Shown: positions 1-8,035, counted from the first letter of the stretch. The stretch is 64,000 nt of DNA from Haloarcula amylolytica JCM 13557 (GCF_000336615.1 NZ_AOLW01000006.1:124001-188000), one strand, 5' to 3'. Translations and numbers: made by a program. The notes: generated by a model not told the origin, from the sequence alone.

Positions 1-700
1 CCCCGTGCTCGACGGCGAGACTCTGGACCGGCAGCAGCGTGTCGAACCGGGATTCGAGATGGTCCTGCATTCCCGGGTGAAGGTCCAGCGAGTCGACGCG
101 AACGGGGTCGACCTCGTCGACGGTGGCCGAAATCTCGTCGAACTTCGTCAGGTCTGGGTCCAGTTGGCCTGACAGGAGGTTCGTCACCCGGTCGAGGTCC
201 TGCACCTCGAGTAAGAGCTCTTCGAGCCGGTCGCGGGCGTCGCCGCTGATACTCCCCTTGAACGCGAGTTCGCGGTCGAGCTGGTGGCGAGCGCACTCCG
301 GGCAGATGGTCTCGTCGTCAGTCTCGATAGCCGTCTCGCTGGTAATCGGCGAGTAGCGCCCGTCGGAGGCACACAGCCGGCAGGTCCGGACGACCTTGGC
401 CTCGATCTGGTACGCGTCGAGCATCTCGCGGATTCGCTCGCGTGCACGCGGAGCAGTCTGCTCGGAAATACGAATGCGGGCCGCACGGCGGGCGAGGTCG
501 ACGAACTGGTCGGGCGACCGAAGCTCCTCGCTGGTCCCGTCCTTGACGCGGAGCCGACGCGGGCGGGGGCCGGCGTCGGTCTCTTTCAGTTCGAGGATGC
601 CGTGGAAGAGGCGCTCGCCGTCCCGGTGCGCGGCGACGCGGAACTCCTCGCCGTGTTCGTGGAGGAACAGCGTCTCTACCTGTGCGGCCTGCTGTGACAC
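1..700 (-). CDS. DEAD/DEAH-type helicase, N-terminal part (DUF5814-like), truncated by window edge
   Basis: The reading frame starts at GTG 698-700, with an in-frame TAG three codons upstream, and runs off the left edge, so about 233 residues are visible. A zinc-ribbon-like set of cysteines lies at residues 107, 110, 133 and 136. The last visible residues (around LLPVQSLAVEHG) look like the Q-motif that opens a Ski2-type superfamily 2 helicase core. I recognise the N-terminal region as the haloarchaeal DUF5814 domain found in front of such helicases. The Walker A and DEAH motifs would lie outside the window, so helicase function is inferred from family architecture. It is read away from the cupin gene, with a repeat-bearing intergenic region between them. 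Confidence 0.75.
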   Translation of the reverse strand, partial: MSQQAAQVETLFLHEHGEEFRVAAHRDGERLFHGILELKETDAGPRPRRLRVKDGTSEELRSPDQFVDLARRAARIRISEQTAPRARERIREMLDAYQIEAKVVRTCRLCASDGRYSPITSETAIETDDETICPECARHQLDRELAFKGSISGDARDRLEELLLEVQDLDRVTNLLSGQLDPDLTKFDEISATVDEVDPVRVDSLDLHPGMQDHLESRFDTLLPVQSLAVEHG

Positions 701-789
701 AGTCGTCTAGAGGCGACTGCGCTACTTGAGCGGTTCGGACTAGCTGTGGGTGTTACTGGTGCTGTGACAGTTGATTTAAACAGCCGGAA

Positions 790-890
790 AGCCCCGGTCG
801 GCTACGCTCCCGCGCCTCGCTGTGCGCTTCCCTCGCTTCGCTCGGTACAGTGCTTGCGTCGTCGGGGTTCGCGTAGCCGACCGCCCCTTT
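790..890. repeat. Intergenic inverted-repeat element (long stem-loop)
   Basis: The 286-bp gap 701-986 has no credible gene. It contains a 13-bp near-perfect inverted repeat: CGGTCGGCTACGC at 795-807 and GCGTAGCCGACCG at 871-883. Outside these arms the match continues imperfectly (AAAGCCCC against CCCCTTT). The loop contains GCTTCGCTCGG-type haloarchaeal intergenic sequence. The motif CAGTCCCACCC follows at 891-901. Short spurious reading frames across such elements are common in haloarchaeal annotations. It could act as a bidirectional terminator or be a non-autonomous mobile remnant; nothing here decides which. Confidence 0.6.
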
Positions 891-986
891 CAGTCCCACC
901 CAGCATGGCTTGTCCAACGAGCGACGGGTAGGGCAGTCTGGCCCGCACTGTTCCAAGTACGGGGAGAAGTGAACTGTTGCTCCGGG

Positions 987-1352
987 TCACCCTTGCAGTT
1001 TGATTTCGTCGTCGCCGGCGGGAACCGCACAGAGGAACGCGCCCGGTTCGTCGCCGTCGTTACGGTACCAGTGGACAGCGCCGGCGGGGATGTGGAGGCT
1101 GTCACCGGCCTCGACTGCGTGCTCCTCGCCTTCGATGCCGACGGTGTACCGTCCGGAAAGGACGTACTGCTCGTGTTCGATTTCGTTGGTGTGTTTCGGC
1201 ACGCTGCCGCCGGGGGCGAGCGTGAAGCGACGGAGTGCGAGGTTCCCGCCGCCGTTACCCTCGCCGATGAGAACACCCTTTTCCAGCCCGTCGGCGGCGT
1301 CGACGGGTTCGTACTCGATGTCGTCCGCGCAGCGAATCAGTGGGTCGCTCAT
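987..1352 (-). CDS. Small cupin-domain protein
   Basis: A 121-residue single-domain cupin. I start it at the Met of MSDPLIRC because the preceding frame is Arg/Pro-rich and unlike a haloarchaeal protein. The cupin core is visible as motif 1 (PGGSVPKHTNEIEHEQYVL, with metal-type His and Glu residues) and motif 2 (AGDSLHIPAGAVHWYRN). Such proteins bind a metal in a beta barrel and have varied roles (dioxygenase, isomerase, sensor); the substrate cannot be read from this sequence. It is divergent from the site-2 protease gene, with about 100 bp between the starts, so the two may share a promoter region. Confidence 0.88.
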   Translation of the reverse strand: MSDPLIRCADDIEYEPVDAADGLEKGVLIGEGNGGGNLALRRFTLAPGGSVPKHTNEIEHEQYVLSGRYTVGIEGEEHAVEAGDSLHIPAGAVHWYRNDGDEPGAFLCAVPAGDDEIKLQG

Positions 1353-1453
1353 GTGTGGTCCATCGCAGGTGCGTTGCAAAAGGCGTGCCGGCGTCGGTAA
1401 CCGTGGCAGTCCCGCCAAGGGGGCTTAAGACCGTCCCCCGACAAACGACGGGT

Positions 1454-2659
1454 ATGCGCCGGTTTCGTATCGGAAGCGCGTTCGGAATCCCGATCCAGTT
1501 GGATCTGACGTTTCTCCTCGTGCTACCGCTGTTCGCCTGGATTATCGGGACACAGATCGAACAGACGACTGAGCTGTTGAACGGGACGCTGAACGCCGGG
1601 CTGGACGTGGCCATCCTCACCGACGGTGCGCTCGTCTGGGTGCTCGGCATCGGGGCGGCCGTGGGGCTGTTCACTGGCGTTGTCCTCCACGAGCTCGGCC
1701 ACTCGCTGGTCGCAATCCGGTACGGCTTCCCCATCGACTCCATCACACTCTGGCTGTTCGGCGGCATCGCCCAGCTCAGCGAGATGCCAGAAGACTGGAA
1801 GCAGGAACTGGTCATCGCTATTGCCGGCCCAATCGTCAGCGTCGCCGTCGGTGCCGTCTGTTTCGTCGCGTTCCAAATTCTCCCGAGCGGCGTGGGGACC
1901 ATCGTCGAATCGGCGCGGTTCATCCTCGGCTATCTGGCGCTGATGAACATCGCACTGGCGGCGTTCAATATGCTCCCCGGCTTCCCGATGGACGGCGGCC
2001 GCGTCCTGCGCGCGCTGCTGGCCCGCCGGCGGTCCTACGCCAGAGCCACCACCATCGCCGCCGAGGTCGGGAAGGTGTTCGCCGTCTTCCTCGGCCTCTT
2101 CGGCATCTTCGTCCTCGGGAACATCTTCCTCGCCGGCTTGGCCTTCTTCATCTACATCGGCGCGGCAGGCGAGTCCCGCCAAACCTCGATGCGGGCCGCG
2201 TTCGAGGGCGTCACCGTCGCGGACGTGATGACGCCGGCGGACCACGTAACGACAGTCCCCGAGGACATGTCCGTCCGGGAGCTCATCCAGACGATGTTCA
2301 AGGAGCGCCACACCGGCTATCCGGTCGAGCGCGGCGGCGAGGTCGTCGGCCTCGTCACGCTCGAAGACGCCCGCGCCGTCCAGGAGGTCGAGCGCGAGGC
2401 CTACACCGTCGGCGACGTGATGACGACGGAGATCATCACGATCAGCCCGGACACCGATGTGATGGACGCGCTGACCTCGCTCCAGCAGAACTCCGTCGGT
2501 CGCCTGCTCGTCACCGACGAGGACGGCTCCTTCGAGGGGTTACTCACCCGGACAGACATCATGACAGCGCTCTCGATTATCAAGTCCAGCGGCGACTTTA
2601 CCCCCATCGGTGAGACGGAGACCGAGACTGTCCGGCCGGAATCAAGGATAGAGCGGTAA
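1454..2659 (+). CDS. Site-2-type intramembrane zinc metalloprotease with two CBS domains (M50 family)
   Basis: A 401-residue membrane protease. The zinc motif HELGH is at residues 79-83 in a hydrophobic segment, and the second motif FNMLPGFPMDGGRVL supplies the distal Asp ligand, as in S2P/SpoIVFB enzymes. Several membrane segments fill roughly residues 15-250. The C-terminal third carries two CBS repeats (starting near VADVMTPADHV and VGDVMTTEIITI), the usual regulatory module in this archaeal subgroup, which probably senses an adenine nucleotide. The ATG at 1454 begins MRRFRIGSAFGIPIQLD, the typical family start. The role is inferred as cleavage of membrane-bound regulators; no substrate is encoded nearby. 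Confidence 0.93.
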   Translation: MRRFRIGSAFGIPIQLDLTFLLVLPLFAWIIGTQIEQTTELLNGTLNAGLDVAILTDGALVWVLGIGAAVGLFTGVVLHELGHSLVAIRYGFPIDSITLWLFGGIAQLSEMPEDWKQELVIAIAGPIVSVAVGAVCFVAFQILPSGVGTIVESARFILGYLALMNIALAAFNMLPGFPMDGGRVLRALLARRRSYARATTIAAEVGKVFAVFLGLFGIFVLGNIFLAGLAFFIYIGAAGESRQTSMRAAFEGVTVADVMTPADHVTTVPEDMSVRELIQTMFKERHTGYPVERGGEVVGLVTLEDARAVQEVEREAYTVGDVMTTEIITISPDTDVMDALTSLQQNSVGRLLVTDEDGSFEGLLTRTDIMTALSIIKSSGDFTPIGETETETVRPESRIER

Positions 2660-2662
2660 CGG

Positions 2663-3307
2663 TCACTCGCCGTCGAGATACGACATCGCGTCCTCGTCGG
2701 AAACCTGGTCGAACTGCTCGTAGTACTGGCCGACAGCGCGGAACGCCGACGGGACTTCCAGACAGACCACTTCGTCGACCAGCGCTTCGAGGTCCGAAAT
2801 CGCCCGCGGCGAAGCGACCGGCACCGCAAGCACGAGTCGCTCGGGACCGGCCTGTCGAATCTGCTCGATGCAGGCCCGCGCCGTCGCGCCCGTCGCCACG
2901 CCGTCGTCGACGAGACACACCCGCTTGCCTGTGAGCGGCGACGACTCCGAGTCGCGGTAGCGCTGGGCTTTCTGTCGGGCGGCGTCCGCCATTTCCGCTC
3001 GTGTGCTCGCAACGTAGTCGCGGGGAACCTCTCGTCGCTCGATGACATCGGTGTTGAGCCAGACCGACCCGTCGGCGGCGACAGCGCCGATAGCGTACTC
3101 GGGATTGTTCGGTGCGCCGATCTTCTTTGCGACCGCGATGTCCAGCGGCACGTCCAGCGCGTCAGCAACGGGACGCGCCACTGGCAGCCCACCGCGCGGT
3201 ATCGCGAGGACGATGTCGACCGCGATGTCCCGCTCGCGCAACGCCTCTCCCAGCCGCCGACCGGCAGTCTGCCTGTTCTCGAACGTCGGGGAGCGGTTGC
3301 GTCCCAT
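2663..3307 (-). CDS. Phosphoribosyltransferase-family protein
   Basis: A 214-residue type I phosphoribosyltransferase. The PRPP-binding loop is clear: VCLVDDGVATGATARA, two acidic residues followed by the Gly/Thr loop. An N-terminal AIPRGGLPVA segment matches the fold's first strand-loop. The start at 3307 (MGRNRSPTFENRQ) is preferred over longer forms whose N-terminal residues do not look coding. Proteins of this size and layout in archaea are often annotated as adenine or orotate PRTase-like without proven substrate, so the base specificity is unknown. It converges on the protease gene, with only 3 bp between stop codons. Confidence 0.88.
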   Translation of the reverse strand: MGRNRSPTFENRQTAGRRLGEALRERDIAVDIVLAIPRGGLPVARPVADALDVPLDIAVAKKIGAPNNPEYAIGAVAADGSVWLNTDVIERREVPRDYVASTRAEMADAARQKAQRYRDSESSPLTGKRVCLVDDGVATGATARACIEQIRQAGPERLVLAVPVASPRAISDLEALVDEVVCLEVPSAFRAVGQYYEQFDQVSDEDAMSYLDGE

Positions 3308-3398
3308 ACTGGTTAGTTCGCTGTCGGGAAGCAAATATCTCCGCATTCTAACGACTGCTGGATTGCCAACTGGACTCTCGCCCCAGTCGACGACGGCG

Positions 3399-3677
3399 TT
3401 ACTCGTCGGACAGCGCCGCGGCAATCGCTTCGAGTTCCCCCTTCCGGAAGGGCTGCTCCGCGTCCGCCGGGTCATCGTCGTCCCGCTCGCCGATTTGCCA
3501 GAGAATTCCCGCCCGCATCTGTGGTTTCGACGGCAACCGGTCGGTGTCGATATCGTACCCGACAGCCCCGCAGATAGCCGCCAGAGCTTCCTTGGTAAAG
3601 GCCGTCGAAACCGGGCGTTCGTACCGCCCGACAGCCTCGCGGATCTCGTTCCGCAGTTCGTCGACAGTGGGTGACAT
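3399..3677 (-). CDS. Conserved haloarchaeal hypothetical protein, 92 residues
   Basis: A 92-residue acidic protein starting MSPTVDELRNEI. It has an amphipathic helical first half and ends in an acidic helix (FRKGELEAIAAALSDE). Composition, codon use and the clean start in front of a G-free spacer all indicate a real haloarchaeal gene. It lies between the HNH nuclease gene and the phosphoribosyltransferase on the same strand, 43 bp downstream of the nuclease stop, so co-transcription with the nuclease is possible. I do not recognise a domain; the repeated helix pattern hints at a small helical-bundle fold. Confidence 0.7.
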   Translation of the reverse strand: MSPTVDELRNEIREAVGRYERPVSTAFTKEALAAICGAVGYDIDTDRLPSKPQMRAGILWQIGERDDDDPADAEQPFRKGELEAIAAALSDE

Positions 3678-3720
3678 ACGCGTACTGGCGGCGGGACTGA
3701 TTGTGTAGATTCCGGTCCGG

Positions 3721-4569
3721 TTACGCCATCGCGCCGCCTGCGACGGGGGCATCAGTCCGAGGGATGCCGGCCCGCCAGCGCAGTTCCGACGGCGAGACCC
3801 GACCGAACTCCGCGCGACGATGACAGCCCGGACACAGCGAGACGACGTTGTCCAGCGTGTGTGCGTCCCGGACGGCGAGGGCCGGCATCGCGGCGAACAG
3901 CCGGACCGGCACGATGTGGTGCACGTCCGGGTTCCGCCCCAGGTCGTCGGCAGCAGCGCCACACAGCACGCAGGCGTGGTCGTCGCGCTCCAGGGCCTGC
4001 TCGCGCACCGCCCGCCATCCCGGCCCGTATTCGCCGACGCCACCGCCGCGCCAGTTCGGATGTCCGTCGCCGGTGAACGCCTCCGAGAGCCACTCGGCGT
4101 GGCAGTCGCGGCTGCAAAGGACGACTTCGCTCTGAATCTGACTCGGATATCGCCCGATGTGGGCATCGCAAACGTCACAGGACACCGATAGTTTGCCACC
4201 GGACCACGAGTGGTGTGCAGTCCCAGAAGTTTGTGGCGGGTCACGCCAAGCCACATTTTCGACACAGTCAGAACAGTACACCCCGTCTTTTTCTGACGGG
4301 TAGTACTCGAACTCCGCGCCACAGACTTCGCAGTTCGTCTTCTCCGTCGCATCGGAAAAGTTCGGATTCGCTTCTCCTTCGTACGATACGGCAGCGTCGT
4401 GGCACGTTTCCGAGCAGTAGGCCCGGGCAGACTCACAGTAGAAGGAGTCCCCACAATGGTTGCACTCTCTGTTCGGTAACCGTTCGTCGTGGGCGCGGGT
4501 ATGATGTACCCCGAGACCGCGTCGACTATCGAACACCCGACCACATGTCGGACAGTCGTATCCTGTCAT
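3721..4569 (-). CDS. Zinc-finger HNH endonuclease
   Basis: A 282-residue protein made of a C2H2 finger (about residues 4-27, CPTCG to HHTRAH), two or three further Cys-pair knuckles (CNHCG, CEVCG, CDVCD) and a C-terminal HNH nuclease. The nuclease begins CVLCG, carries the DVHHIVP core and ends LCPGCHRR, which gives the two zinc-binding pairs and the catalytic His. The start at MTGYDCPTCG (4569) fits the promoter: a TATA-like box lies 24 bp upstream, so the mRNA would be leaderless. The longer form beginning 15 bp upstream would start only 9 bp from that box. Its promoter shares an upstream element with rpa3 and hef, suggesting a DNA-damage or defence role. Substrate unknown. Confidence 0.88.
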   Translation of the reverse strand: MTGYDCPTCGRVFDSRRGLGVHHTRAHDERLPNRECNHCGDSFYCESARAYCSETCHDAAVSYEGEANPNFSDATEKTNCEVCGAEFEYYPSEKDGVYCSDCVENVAWRDPPQTSGTAHHSWSGGKLSVSCDVCDAHIGRYPSQIQSEVVLCSRDCHAEWLSEAFTGDGHPNWRGGGVGEYGPGWRAVREQALERDDHACVLCGAAADDLGRNPDVHHIVPVRLFAAMPALAVRDAHTLDNVVSLCPGCHRRAEFGRVSPSELRWRAGIPRTDAPVAGGAMA

Positions 4570-4592
4570 ATCGCATACGACCACGCGGGAGA

Positions 4593-4625
4593 TAGTAAAT
4601 CCGAGCCGGGGAGAGTGAAAGTGAA
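4593..4625 (-). promoter_or_regulatory. Promoter with TTCACTTTCACT upstream element (HNH gene)
   Basis: Reading toward the HNH gene: TTCACTTTCACT (4625-4614), exactly 14 nt, then the TATA-like TTTACTA (4599-4593), then 24 nt to the ATG at 4569. The same layout is found before the rpa3 operon and hef. Confidence 0.65.
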
Positions 4626-4673
4626 ACTAAACGTGCTGCAGTTCTCAGTCGTATATGTAAGAAATTTCATACA

Positions 4674-4745
4674 GTCCGGGTGCGGGAATTGAACCCACGT
4701 CTCAGCCACCACAAGGCTGAAGGATACCACTACCCCAACCCGGAC
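4674..4745 (-). tRNA. tRNA-His (GTG)
   Basis: A 72-nt cloverleaf without encoded CCA. The anticodon loop TTGTGGT gives anticodon GTG. The acceptor arm reads GTCCGGGT against ACCCGGAC, an 8-bp stem in which the extra G(-1) required by histidyl-tRNA synthetase is encoded and pairs with C73. The T arm is GTGGGTTCAATTCCCGC. It lies upstream of the HNH gene on the same strand but the two are separated by the HNH promoter. Confidence 0.96.
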
Positions 4746-4923
4746 ACGCGTGTTGAGACATCCAAAGGTATTCCGCTGGAACAGAAATACGTTACGAATC
4801 TGGAAACCAGTGAGTCGTGAGAGCGCATGACAGCGGTTGTACATCGGTTCGGAGTGGATTTCGTCCAGGTCACCGGCTGCTTCGAGACGCTTTTACACAG
4901 CCGACGCGTACAGCGAGGCACGC

Positions 4924-5376
4924 GTGGCCATCACGGACAAGATATACGTCAAGAACCACCAGCAACTCGCCTCCCAGCTAGAGACGAGCTTCCCGAAAGG
5001 GGCGTTCAAGGGTGCGACGCTGGACATTCTCTTTCAGGGCGAAGGGCTGGCAAAGCTCGACGAAGCCTCTAGGGAGCGAGTCCTCGATTTCGCTGAGGAC
5101 TTCCTCGACTGTGACTGTGAGGCCAACCCACACTGTGGCTGTGCCGAGCGGAAGTTCATCTCGTACCTGCTGGAACTGCGCGAGCAGGGCATGGGGCCGG
5201 ACGCGATCGTCGACGTGATGAGCGACGACTACATGCTGTATGCCTATCCGGGCGACGTGCTCTCGTTCCTCGATAACTCCGTCAGAACGTTAGAAGCCGT
5301 GGAGACCCTGGCCGACGTCGATGGGCGCGACGACGTCGCCGAGGACGTACAGCAGAAACGCCAGCGGTTACTCTAG
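4924..5376 (+). CDS. Conserved haloarchaeal protein with Cys cluster (DUF5807-like)
   Basis: A 150-residue protein that I take from GTG 4924 (VAITDKIYVKNHQQLA), because upstream in-frame residues are low-quality and overlap the region next to tRNA-His. The middle has a compact Cys cluster, DCDCEANPHCGCAE, which could bind zinc or an iron-sulfur centre. The flanks are helical and conserved-looking (LDFAEDFLD, DDYMLYAYPGDVLSFLD). I recall this as the haloarchaea-specific family DUF5807, from memory only. Function is unknown. Its stop region overlaps the end of the convergent RHH gene by 9 bp. Confidence 0.8.
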   Translation: MAITDKIYVKNHQQLASQLETSFPKGAFKGATLDILFQGEGLAKLDEASRERVLDFAEDFLDCDCEANPHCGCAERKFISYLLELREQGMGPDAIVDVMSDDYMLYAYPGDVLSFLDNSVRTLEAVETLADVDGRDDVAEDVQQKRQRLL

Positions 5377-5802
5377 GTCGTCGAAGCTGCCGATGCGATA
5401 GGAGGCGTCTTCCTCCTCGCCCTGATCGAGGTCTTCGAGGTGGATGACCTCGTCCTGATCCATCTCGTCGAGTTGCTGGCGGAGCTTCGTGACGTAGCGC
5501 TTGTGTTCTTCCAGTTGTTCGCGGAGGTGTTCGGCTTCGAGTTCGAGCCGTTCGTGTTCGCGGACGAAGCTCTTCGGAACTTCGACTTTCGGCGGGAAGC
5601 TCTCGGTGCTGGTCTCGGTTGCGTCGTCTTCGAACTCGTGTTCCGGCGCGACCTTCACCTGACCGTCGTGGGAAACAAGCGTGTCGACGTAATCCCGGAA
5701 GACGGCGGACAGCGAGATATCGCGTTCCTCGGCGATTTCGCGGAGGGTTTCGAATTTGTCCTCGCTGACGCGAAAGGAGATTGTTTTGTTTTTGTTGCCC
5801 AT
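5368..5802 (-). CDS. Ribbon-helix-helix (CopG/MetJ-type) DNA-binding protein with C-terminal coiled coil
   Basis: A 144-residue protein starting MGNKNKTISFRVSEDKF. Residues about 5-45 form a ribbon-helix-helix: the beta strand KTISFRV, helix A EDKFETLREIAEER and helix B SAVFRDYVDTLV. A heptad-rich segment (about residues 85-125, EHERLELEAEHLREQLEEHKRY) predicts a coiled coil, and an acidic tail follows. This architecture suggests a dimeric or oligomeric transcriptional regulator; the target is unknown. The AT-rich leader on its 5' side (TTTAATCG- and GTTTTAGTAG-type sequence near 5815-5835) is a plausible promoter. Longer in-frame starts are rejected because the added residues look non-coding. 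Confidence 0.88.
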   Translation of the reverse strand: MGNKNKTISFRVSEDKFETLREIAEERDISLSAVFRDYVDTLVSHDGQVKVAPEHEFEDDATETSTESFPPKVEVPKSFVREHERLELEAEHLREQLEEHKRYVTKLRQQLDEMDQDEVIHLEDLDQGEEEDASYRIGSFDDLE

Positions 5803-5936
5803 AGTTACGTACTGTTTTAGTAGCAACGTATTTAATCGTTTGTCAGACGCTACCGGACCGATTCCCTGGTAGCCGTGAGTCGCAACAGTCGAACCGCTGT
5901 GATTTAACAGCCGGCCGACCCCGGTTCCGGACAGAG

Positions 5937-6365
5937 ATGGCGACAGACATCGACGCAACCGCTCACCACTTCGGTATCATCGTCAGCGACCTGGACCGTG
6001 CCATTGAGTTCTACCGCGACGTGCTCGGACTCGACGTGCTGACGCGCTTCTCGGTCGGTGACGAGGCGTTCGGCACCGCTGTCGACATCGAGGGAGCCAG
6101 CGCCGAACTGGTCCACCTCGACGCTGGCGGCGTACGCCTGGAACTGGCGACCTACGAGCCGGAAGGCGAGGCGATGCCGGACCCGGACCTCAATCGACCG
6201 GGAGCGACCCATCCCGGGCTGGAAGTCGACGACCTCGACGCCGTCGCCGACCGACTGCCCGACGAAGTCGAAACGCTCAGCGGCCCGCAGACGACCGAGA
6301 GCGGGACGACGATCATGTTCGTCGTCGATCCAGAAGGGAACCGAATCGAGCTACTAGAGCCGTAG
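5937..6365 (+). CDS. VOC (glyoxalase/dioxygenase superfamily) protein
   Basis: A 142-residue vicinal-oxygen-chelate protein with the two beta-alpha-beta-beta-beta halves visible: HHFGIIVSDLDRAIEFYRDVLGLDV opens the first and HPGLEVDDLDAVADRL the second. The C-terminal strand FVVDPEGNRIELLEP carries the usual metal-ligand Glu, and the first half supplies His at the start and Glu in LELATYEP. It may be a lactoylglutathione-lyase-like or methylmalonyl-CoA epimerase-like enzyme; length and motifs cannot separate these. It is a single gene, divergent from the RHH gene (134 bp between starts). Confidence 0.87.
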   Translation: MATDIDATAHHFGIIVSDLDRAIEFYRDVLGLDVLTRFSVGDEAFGTAVDIEGASAELVHLDAGGVRLELATYEPEGEAMPDPDLNRPGATHPGLEVDDLDAVADRLPDEVETLSGPQTTESGTTIMFVVDPEGNRIELLEP

Positions 6366-6414
6366 CGTCGGCAAAACCGCTAAAGTCGAAAAAGCGGGCC
6401 GAGACCAGTCCGTT

Positions 6415-7029
6415 TCAGTCCGCGCTGGCTTCGGCCTGTTCGTCCTGCAGGCTTTCGAGTGCGCCGACGACCGACTGCCGGTAGTTCTCGATTGACAACT
6501 GCTCGTACTCCTCGTCGGCCATCGCGATGTACTCGTCGGTGGCCGGGTCCTCGAGGTCGGCCTCCTTGTACCGCTTGACCCGGTCGAGCGTGCGCTCGGC
6601 CGTCTCCACGACCCAGCGGTCCCGCGTCGCCTCGTCGACCTCCGAGATAGACTCGGGGCGGATCGAGACGTTGACCTCGCCCTCGTCGGTCTCGTAGGTG
6701 CGTGGCTTGCCGACGACGGCGACGTAGGCCGGGGGCTCCAGTTCGCGCAGCATCGACGCCGCGTCGGGCTGGTACTGCCCGGCGTACATGAAGAACGTGT
6801 CGCCGTTGGGGTCGACGACCCGTCCCTGCCAGTACTCGCTGTCCTCGCCGACGTCTTCGGTCTCGGTGAGGGTCCCGACCAGGAACACGCGGTTGGCGCG
6901 CTGGCCGGTCGGCAGGAGGACGTACACCGGCGCGCGGTCGTCGTCGGATTCTTTGAACGTGTAGCTCGCGTCGTTGAACTCGCGTGCGAAGACGCGCCGT
7001 GCGACCTCGCGGGTGGGTGTACTCGCCAT
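6415..7029 (-). CDS. rpap3: RPA-associated protein, partner of Rpa3
   Basis: A 204-residue protein whose ATG directly abuts the rpa3 TAA (no spacer), a tight translationally coupled pair. The N-terminal half is an OB-fold-like domain (VYVLLPTGQRANRVFLVGTL, WQGRVVDPNGDTFFMYAG). The second half is helical. In Haloferax the equivalent gene encodes a protein that interacts specifically with the co-transcribed RPA subunit, and both are needed together; I assign the symbol by that conserved gene pair. It would act at single-stranded DNA during replication and repair. Confidence 0.85.
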   Translation of the reverse strand: MASTPTREVARRVFAREFNDASYTFKESDDDRAPVYVLLPTGQRANRVFLVGTLTETEDVGEDSEYWQGRVVDPNGDTFFMYAGQYQPDAASMLRELEPPAYVAVVGKPRTYETDEGEVNVSIRPESISEVDEATRDRWVVETAERTLDRVKRYKEADLEDPATDEYIAMADEEYEQLSIENYRQSVVGALESLQDEQAEASAD

Positions 7030-7974
7030 TTAGATCGACCTCGCTTTGATGAGAATCTCGTCTGCATCCACGGCCCCGGTCAGTCGCTCCTGCTCGTCGG
7101 CGAGCAGGTAGCGGCCGAAGGTCGGGCCCCGGACGCGGTAGTACCGGCCGAGGATCTTCTGTCGCATCTCGTCTGCGACGACGGTCGTGTCGAGCGCGTC
7201 CATCGCCATCTCTTTCGCCTCTTCGAGGGCGATGCCGGTCAGTTCCTCTGTCGCCTCCTCGTCGAAGATGACCTCGGTGACCTCCTCGCCGTCGTCGAGG
7301 ACGCCCTTGATTCGGAGGTCGAACTCGCCTTCGACCTCGCCGTGTTCGCTACAGCGGCCGTTCTGGAGGACGCGCGTGCAGTCGTCCTCGGGACAGCGCT
7401 TGATGAGCCCGGAGCCGGACTGGATGTCGACCAGTGCGCCCTCGGCCTCGACGCTGTCGTCGCCGACCTCGATTGCTTCGTCCAGTTCCTCGATGGTCGT
7501 CGTCCGGTTGAGCTTCACGGAGAAGCGGCCCTGGTACTCGTCGGTGACGACGTTGCGCAGGGCGTAGGACTTGCCTTCTTCGAGCGACGGGAGGTCGGAC
7601 TTCGACCACTTCGTGAACTTGATCGTGCCCGTCTCGTCGCCCAGCAGGCCGACCTGGGCCACGGCGTCGGCGCGCGGCTCCCAGAGTTCGACGACCGTCG
7701 CGCGGACGTCGACCCACTCCTCGGGGGCGTCGACGTCGGCGACGTCCACCTGCTCGTTGCCGCCGCCGTCGCCGCCGCCCAGCTGGTCGCGGTCCATACC
7801 GGCCTCGTCGAGGTACGTGTTAACGACGCTTCGGCGGGCCTCGCTGATCGGGACCTGATAGTCGTTCACCAGCGTATCGAGCCGCTCGACGACGTCGTCG
7901 ACGTCGATCTCTAGCTGGTCGGAAAACTGCTCGTGTATCTCTGTCGCGTGGGTACGCAAATCTGACTCAGTCAT
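7030..7974 (-). CDS. rpa3: Replication protein A (single-stranded DNA-binding, Rpa3 type)
   Basis: A 314-residue RPA. It has an N-terminal helical region (1-60) and an OB fold starting around WVDVRATVVELWEP with the typical GLLGDETGTIKFTKWSKSDLP segment. A second OB-like region follows (VEAEGALVDIQSGSGLIKRC), with a zinc finger made by CPEDDC and CSEHG (residues about 197-213), and the C-terminal domain contains RYYRVRGPTFGRYLLADEQERL. It binds ssDNA in replication and repair. Transcription probably starts near 8014, because the TATA box is at 8036-8042. That places a 15-codon leaderless uORF ahead of rpa3, with its stop overlapping the rpa3 ATG. Confidence 0.93.
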   Translation of the reverse strand: MTESDLRTHATEIHEQFSDQLEIDVDDVVERLDTLVNDYQVPISEARRSVVNTYLDEAGMDRDQLGGGDGGGNEQVDVADVDAPEEWVDVRATVVELWEPRADAVAQVGLLGDETGTIKFTKWSKSDLPSLEEGKSYALRNVVTDEYQGRFSVKLNRTTTIEELDEAIEVGDDSVEAEGALVDIQSGSGLIKRCPEDDCTRVLQNGRCSEHGEVEGEFDLRIKGVLDDGEEVTEVIFDEEATEELTGIALEEAKEMAMDALDTTVVADEMRQKILGRYYRVRGPTFGRYLLADEQERLTGAVDADEILIKARSI

Positions 7975-8014
7975 TGGCTTTCACTGTCTCCGCCTGGTTT
8001 TCGTTGGGAGACAT
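7967..8014 (-). CDS. 15-codon leaderless uORF overlapping the rpa3 start
   Basis: An ATG at 8014 lies 22 nt downstream of the TATA box, the normal leaderless distance. It opens MSPNENQAETVKAND and then TGA at 7969-7967. The last codons overlap the rpa3 ATG (7974) by 8 nt, in another frame. It may serve as a ribosome-loading or regulatory leader for rpa3. That it is translated is inferred from promoter geometry only. Confidence 0.45.
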   Translation of the reverse strand: MSPNENQAETVKAND

Positions 8015-8035
8015 CCGACGCTTGGTCGCCTTCGG

